In this document: in pieces, positions 63,084-64,000 of the stretch | How positions within the stretch are numbered: the stretch's first letter is position 1 | Layout: every line of letters starts with the position of its first letter | Source: Egibacter sp. | Lineage (GTDB): Bacteria; Actinomycetota; Nitriliruptoria; Euzebyales; Egibacteraceae | DNA: 64,000 nucleotides | NCBI GenBank assembly: GCA_003553795.1 | Contig: PWFH01000053.1 | Coordinates: 1 to 64,000 of the forward strand | Direction of reading: 5' to 3' | Made by a program: the position numbers and the translations under genes | Notes under the pieces: generated by a model | The model's database searches: none | Told to the model about the DNA's origin: nothing | What the model saw: only the letters and a program-made list of their open reading frames with translations

Positions 63084-64000
63084 CCGTCGCGGAGGTCGGT
63101 GCGGTGGAGGGCAGGCCCGGGGGCCCCGACCGCGGCGTGCTGCGCGGGTGCGGCCTCGACCGCCACGGCAGGCGCGGTCGCCTGCACGCCCGACGGCGGC
63201 CCCTCCCACGCCTGCCGCAGTCCCCACGCGAGCAGGGGCGGCACGAGCAGCAGCCCGAGCGCGGCGACGACGACCCAGCGCCATGGCACCGCGACCGACG
63301 CCTCCGGCTCCGGCGGGGTCGGCGCCGCGGTGAAGTCGACGGTCGCCGCCGGCGCCGCGGCCTCCGAGCCCCCGCTCCTCGCGCGCCGGACGAGTGGCGG
63401 CGCGCTCGGCGCCTCGCCGGCGCCGCCGTCCCCGCCGGGACCGTGGTGGGTTGGCCCCGGCGTGGCGCTGACCCCGCCGGCGGTGGAGGCGGCACTCGTC
63501 GTCGCCCGCGTGCCCGCCTGCGACGGCGTGGCGTCGGTCCGGCGGCGGCCACGCCCCTCGGCCGGTCGGCAGGCGCGCAGCGCCTCGGCGAAGGCCGTCG
63601 CATCGAGCGGACGCTCGGCGGTCTCCACGGCGGTGGCGGCGGCGAGCGCCGCTGCGAGGGTCGCGGGAGCGCCGGAGGTCTCGAGCGCGGTCGCCTGCGC
63701 CGCGGAGCCGTCGCGGCCGCCGCTCGCGGCGTCCTGCCCGTGCGGGGCCGGCGGCTGGCCGGTGAGAGCGTGCTCGAGCAGGCGGGCAAGGCCGTAGACG
63801 TCGCTGCGGGCGTCGGGGGCGGCGCCGCGCAGGACCGCCGGGTCGACGTAGCCGGGGGTGCCGTGTACCCCCGCGGCGCGGGCGACCCCGAAGTCGGCGA
63901 GCAGCGGCTCACCGTCGGCGGTGAGCAGGACGTTGCCGGGGGTGACGTCGCGGTGCAGCACCCCGTGACGGTGCGCCGAGGCGAGGGCGTCGGCGAGGCT
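62885..64000 (-). CDS. Ser/Thr protein kinase-like protein, N-terminus beyond the window
   Basis: At least 372 residues of a kinase whose 5' end lies outside. The visible part starts in the catalytic lobe (ALASAHRHGVLHRDVTPGNVLL) and shows DFGVARA and GTPGYVDPAVL. The catalytic-loop Lys of HRDxKPxN is Thr. After a Ser/Pro/Gly-rich linker comes one membrane helix (VPWRWVVVAALGLLLVPPLLAWGL) and an extracellular tail. The last 66 codons run antisense through the TadG-like gene; that tail is low-complexity and may not be real, e.g. after a lost stop or frameshift. Confidence 0.75.
   Translation of the reverse strand, partial: SLADALASAHRHGVLHRDVTPGNVLLTADGEPLLADFGVARAAGVHGTPGYVDPAVLRGAAPDARSDVYGLARLLEHALTGQPPAPHGQDAASGGRDGSAAQATALETSGAPATLAAALAAATAVETAERPLDATAFAEALRACRPAEGRGRRRTDATPSQAGTRATTSAASTAGGVSATPGPTHHGPGGDGGAGEAPSAPPLVRRARSGGSEAAAPAATVDFTAAPTPPEPEASVAVPWRWVVVAALGLLLVPPLLAWGLRQAWEGPPSGVQATAPAVAVEAAPAQHAAVGAPGPALHRTDLRDGHRRHSTVASTARSATASPAARTRWAPPPSNAGVKTRSTVPVASTRTCTSPPPGATPTAASTDSRA

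Overview
This window is the chromosomal replication-origin neighbourhood of a very GC-rich actinobacterium. The evidence is actinobacterial marker genes (DUF3566, a DLW-39-type micropeptide, class E sortase, DUF881, DUF5318, a sigma-R-type thioredoxin system, nickel superoxide dismutase) and a gene order that follows, base for base in layout, the oriC flanks of Mycobacterium with the strand inverted: rodA-pbpA-pknB / trpG-srtE-DUF881 / tRNA-Ala, tRNA-Ile, DUF3566, gyrA, gyrB, dciA, recF, dnaN, dnaA / rpmH, rnpA, yidD, yidC, khpB, rsmG, parA, parB / GNAT, cwlM, trxA, trxB / kinase, murJ, nudix / cca. The gene set and GC-rich codon use would fit a deep-branching lineage such as Nitriliruptoria, but that is only a guess; no pathogenicity or mobile-element signature is visible.

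Layout. 1-5.0 kb: elongasome genes rodA, pbpA and the PASTA kinase pknB, followed by a 57-bp tandem hairpin repeat. 5.2-9.8 kb: a tightly overlapping six-gene minus-strand operon (DUF881, sortase E, a 47-residue membrane peptide, a degenerate acyl-CoA-synthetase-like protein, TrpG/PabA amidotransferase, a renalase-like flavoprotein). 10.1-17.0 kb: small membrane protein, two tRNAs, DLW-39 peptide, DUF3566, gyrA, a GerMN lipoprotein inserted between the gyrase genes, gyrB. 17.2-21.5 kb: dciA, recF, dnaN, dnaA; DnaA-box-like sequences lie on both sides of dnaA. 22.1-25.4 kb: ribosomal protein L34, RNase P protein, the YidD/YidC insertion machinery, KhpB and RsmG. 25.4-27.3 kb: two parS sites and parA-parB.

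27.4-33.9 kb: D-Ala-D-Ala ligase, an aminotransferase, two small plus-strand genes, a CwlM-like pseudo-amidase, and thioredoxin plus thioredoxin reductase, each with an exact GGAAT-N18-GTT promoter. 33.9-40.8 kb: a Ser/Thr kinase with an extracellular discoidin-like domain, a TadE-like protein, the MurJ flippase, a Nudix hydrolase, a lone PilT ATPase and the CCA-adding enzyme (both tRNAs here lack an encoded CCA). 41-45.9 kb: a REC-GAF-EAL c-di-GMP phosphodiesterase, MalQ with no canonical start codon for its full N-terminus, and a NiSOD/maturation-protease pair. 46-50.9 kb: ino1, padR, DUF5318, ponA, a block that in mycobacteria lies about 50 kb away on the opposite side of oriC. 51-55.7 kb: AlaX editing protein, a type III polyketide synthase with a methyltransferase, another methyltransferase, an unknown protein and a GNAT enzyme. 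55.8-63.1 kb: an excisionase-type HTH regulator and a complete Tad/Flp pilus operon (cpaB, cpaE, cpaF, tadB, tadC, pilin, three TadE/G-like proteins). The window ends inside a further Ser/Thr kinase.

Themes: origin function and segregation (dnaA, dnaN, dciA, gyrase, parABS); cell-wall growth control (RodA, PbpA, PknB, MurJ with its kinase, CwlM, Ddl, PonA, sortase); redox defence (Trx system, NiSOD); and surface pili (Tad). Most genes are packed with GTGA/ATGA stop-start overlaps, and several transcription units appear to be leaderless, with a TAnnnT box 6-9 nt before the start codon.
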